DNA of 64,000 nucleotides, taken from the NCBI RefSeq assembly GCF_003002875.1, contig NZ_PVTH01000012.1, forward strand, positions 40,452-104,451. Direction: 5' to 3'. A program made the position numbers and the translations under genes. Below the pieces are notes generated by a model. The model searched no databases, was not told the DNA's origin, and worked only from the letters and a program-made list of their open reading frames with translations. Shown piece after piece: positions 62,552 to 64,000 of this stretch; the first letter of the stretch is position 1, and the number at the start of each line of letters is the position of its first letter. Source of the DNA: Arcticibacter pallidicorallinus (lineage in GTDB: Bacteria > Bacteroidota > Bacteroidia > Sphingobacteriales > Sphingobacteriaceae).

Positions 62552-62914
62552 ATGCAGGACGGATATCACACTTTAATAAGCCTACTACTCCCAGATTTTA
62601 TTCTTGACTTTTTTGAACTCAAAGAAGTTCGCAAGGAAGAAGATATCTTTCACCTGGACCTGCAGGAAGTTAATATTACGCCGAATGTGCCTGATGGAGA
62701 GAAACTGCTTTCCAAAGGTTTCTTTCCTACCATTACCGTGCAGGATTTTCCTATTCGTGGACACAAGGTGTTTCTTCATATCAAACGTCGGCGCTGGTTG
62801 AATACCAGCACAAACAAGGTGGCTTACCGGGATTGGAATATTGTTGCAGAAGGAACGCGAATAACAGAGGGATTCGCGGCTTTTTTAAAAGAAATCAGTC
62901 GATACCAGCCCTAA
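62552..62914 (+). CDS. ISAon1-type transposase N-terminal region protein
   Basis: 120 residues from the ATG at 62552 (a TTG 24 bp upstream is also in frame). It starts MQDGYHTLISLLLPDFILDF and contains VPDGEKLLSKGFFPTITVQD, RGHKVFLHIKRRRWLNTSTN and EGTRITEGFAAFLKEISRYQ, which I recognise as the small DNA-binding-type N-terminal protein that accompanies ISAon1 transposases. It ends at 62914; the catalytic frame, shifted by +1, is open from 62889, so the two overlap by 26 bp. Confidence 0.85.
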   Translation: MQDGYHTLISLLLPDFILDFFELKEVRKEEDIFHLDLQEVNITPNVPDGEKLLSKGFFPTITVQDFPIRGHKVFLHIKRRRWLNTSTNKVAYRDWNIVAEGTRITEGFAAFLKEISRYQP

Positions 62915-63035
62915 CTCGGTCCACACGATTGGGGGTTTCTATGGTGTAAAAGGCAAAACGCTGCAGCGTAACTACCGGGAGTCATTAAGTGCATTCAAGG
63001 ACTGGAACCAAAGATCCCATGCAAAAGATTGGCTG

Positions 63036-63881
63036 TTGTACCCGGAGAACTTAGGCCCTCAGCTATCCATTTATGAGACCTCCTTATCCCATGGAGAGCT
63101 CTATACTATACTTACCAATAAGGCCGCTAAGGGTAAAAAGGGCGCTATCGTGGCCATTATCGCCGGTACAAAGGCAGAAACCGTTATAGAAGTATTGCAG
63201 AAAATTCCTGAAAAGCTACGCATGAAAGTCACGGAGATCACCCTGGATATTGCAGGTAACATGGAGCTTATTGCCAAGCGGTGCTTCCGCTCAGCAGTGC
63301 GGGTGACCGACAGGTTCCATGTTCAGAAACTGGCAACCGAAGCATTGCAGGAAATGCGTATAAAGTACCGTTGGGAAGCTTTAGAGGCAGAAAACGAAGC
63401 AATAGATCTGGCTAGAAAAGCAAAGAAAGCCTTCCATGCGGAAGTATTATCAAATGGTGACACACTGAAACAACTACTGGCCCGGAGCCGGTATGTATTA
63501 TATAGAAGACCTGATGGCTGGTCTGAGAGCCAAAAAGAGCGGGCGGATCTACTCTTTGAAAAATATCCTAAACTTAAACAGGCCTACAACTTAAGTCTAG
63601 GCCTGAGCAACATCTTTGAGAAAACTCACGACAAACTTTATGGTCTGGCAAGGCTTGCCAAATGGCATGAGGCTGTAAGGCAATCTGGCTTTAAGTCCTT
63701 CAATACGATCTCAAGATCTATTCAGTACCACTATCAAACAATCCTAAACTACTTCGATAGCAGATCTACAAATGCCTCAGCAGAGTCGTTCAATGCCAAA
63801 ATAAAAGCGTTCAGAAGCCAGTTCAGAGGAGTAAGAAATACCGAATTCTTCTTGTACCGCCTCACACAACTTTATGCTTGA
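63036..63881 (+). CDS. ISAon1-type DDE transposase, catalytic part (likely defective)
   Basis: 281 residues from a TTG at 63036. The conserved reading frame extends upstream to 62889 (FYGVKGKTLQRNYRES..., HAKDWLLYPENLGP) but contains no ATG or GTG there. Motifs: NKAAKGKKGAIVAIIAGTKA, EITLDIAGNMELIAKRCFRS, VTDRFHVQKLATEALQEMRI (second Asp) and NASAESFNAKIKAFRSQFRG (Glu). The segment LSIYETSLSHGELY has Tyr where the family, as I recall it, has the first catalytic Asp (SIDE). That change would abolish transposition. Stop at 63881. Confidence 0.82.
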   Translation: MYPENLGPQLSIYETSLSHGELYTILTNKAAKGKKGAIVAIIAGTKAETVIEVLQKIPEKLRMKVTEITLDIAGNMELIAKRCFRSAVRVTDRFHVQKLATEALQEMRIKYRWEALEAENEAIDLARKAKKAFHAEVLSNGDTLKQLLARSRYVLYRRPDGWSESQKERADLLFEKYPKLKQAYNLSLGLSNIFEKTHDKLYGLARLAKWHEAVRQSGFKSFNTISRSIQYHYQTILNYFDSRSTNASAESFNAKIKAFRSQFRGVRNTEFFLYRLTQLYA

Positions 63882-63893
63882 AAAGAGTATTAG

Positions 63894-63908
63894 TCCACAA
63901 GTTTTGGA
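63894..63908 (-). repeat. right terminal inverted repeat of the IS
   Basis: Complement reads TCCAAAACTTGTGGA; matches the left repeat at 14 of 15 positions. The 92 bp after it hold only AT-rich DNA with a G7 run; no gene is visible before the window end. Confidence 0.7.
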
Positions 63909-64000
63909 TCAAGCGGAATTCTTGGGGGGGAAATAAAAAAGTCGTTTTTTTGTAGATCATTTTAAAATCCCAAAAGAAGAATACCCTTGCAAGATCCATA

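Larger units (their letters stand above)
62492..63908 (+). mobile_element. ISAon1-like insertion sequence, probably inactive
   Basis: About 1.4 kb bounded by 15-bp imperfect terminal inverted repeats: TCAAAAACTTGTGGA at 62492-62506 and the complement of TCCAAAACTTGTGGA at 63894-63908 (14 of 15 match). Inside are two transposase frames in the usual N-terminal/catalytic split. The octamer GGATCAAG occurs at both borders (62484-62491 and 63906-63913) and may be an 8-bp target duplication, but the right copy overlaps the repeat by three bases, so the exact ends are uncertain. It lies about 160 bp upstream of the ECF sigma gene. Confidence 0.8.

Noticed and set aside
62884..62890. T TTA AAA slippery heptamer for -1 frameshifting in the IS
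   Set aside because: It is in the correct zero frame, but a -1 shift enters a frame that stops at 62947 and does not reach the catalytic frame, which needs +1.

Overview
The window is a chromosomal segment from a member of the Bacteroidota, most likely the Sphingobacteriaceae (Pedobacter-like). Evidence for this is the SusC/SusD pair with a FecR/ECF-sigma switch, the ExbB-ExbD-ExbD-TonB operon followed by a PstS-like and a TPR protein, a fused BioD-like/Pta phosphotransacetylase, the near absence of Shine-Dalgarno sequences, and several exact matches to the Bacteroidota -7 promoter consensus TAnnTTTG. No tRNA, rRNA or CRISPR array was recognised. All family assignments were made by reading the sequence; no database search was possible.

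Layout. 1-10.2 kb (minus strand): respiratory complex I operon nuoA to nuoL plus the first codons of nuoM, with separate nuoC and nuoD and a short NuoG. 10.3-16.2 kb (minus): energy-transduction operon exbB-exbD-exbD-tonB-small membrane protein-PstS-like lipoprotein-TPR protein. 16.4-25.6 kb: housekeeping genes (SUI1/YciH factor, lipid kinase, metK, Nudix hydrolase, PlsC-type acyltransferase), a LytS/LytTR two-component pair and the pta-ackA operon. 25.9-34.3 kb: two YceI proteins around a predicted outer-membrane barrel, small membrane and lipoproteins, a DEAD-box helicase, mscL, an OsmC protein, a DUF2147 protein, and a ~430 bp gap that holds a convincing small-RNA transcription unit.

34.4-39.2 kb (minus): a small xylan side-chain operon (LacI regulator, GH67 alpha-glucuronidase, GH43 lipoprotein) with a recognisable LacI-type operator, followed upstream by a perfect 30-bp inverted repeat. 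39.2-42.9 kb (plus): a beta-propeller lipoprotein followed by a TPR-sensor histidine kinase and a NarL-type regulator. 42.9-44.6 kb: AIM24-like and DUF1003 proteins.

44.7-62.3 kb (minus): the most interesting locus. An ECF sigma factor and a FecR anti-sigma factor control a long operon encoding a SusC receptor with an STN signalling domain, SusD, a DUF4843 lipoprotein, a PKD-like lipoprotein, two paralogous 754-residue GldF-GldG fusion permeases on either side of one ABC ATPase, and an M16 zinc peptidase. Outer-membrane capture, an inner-membrane ABC machine and a periplasmic peptidase are thus packed into one co-directional 15.5-kb unit. I infer a peptide- or protein-handling system. 62.5-63.9 kb: an ISAon1-like insertion sequence whose transposase has Tyr where the first catalytic Asp is expected; the window ends shortly after it.
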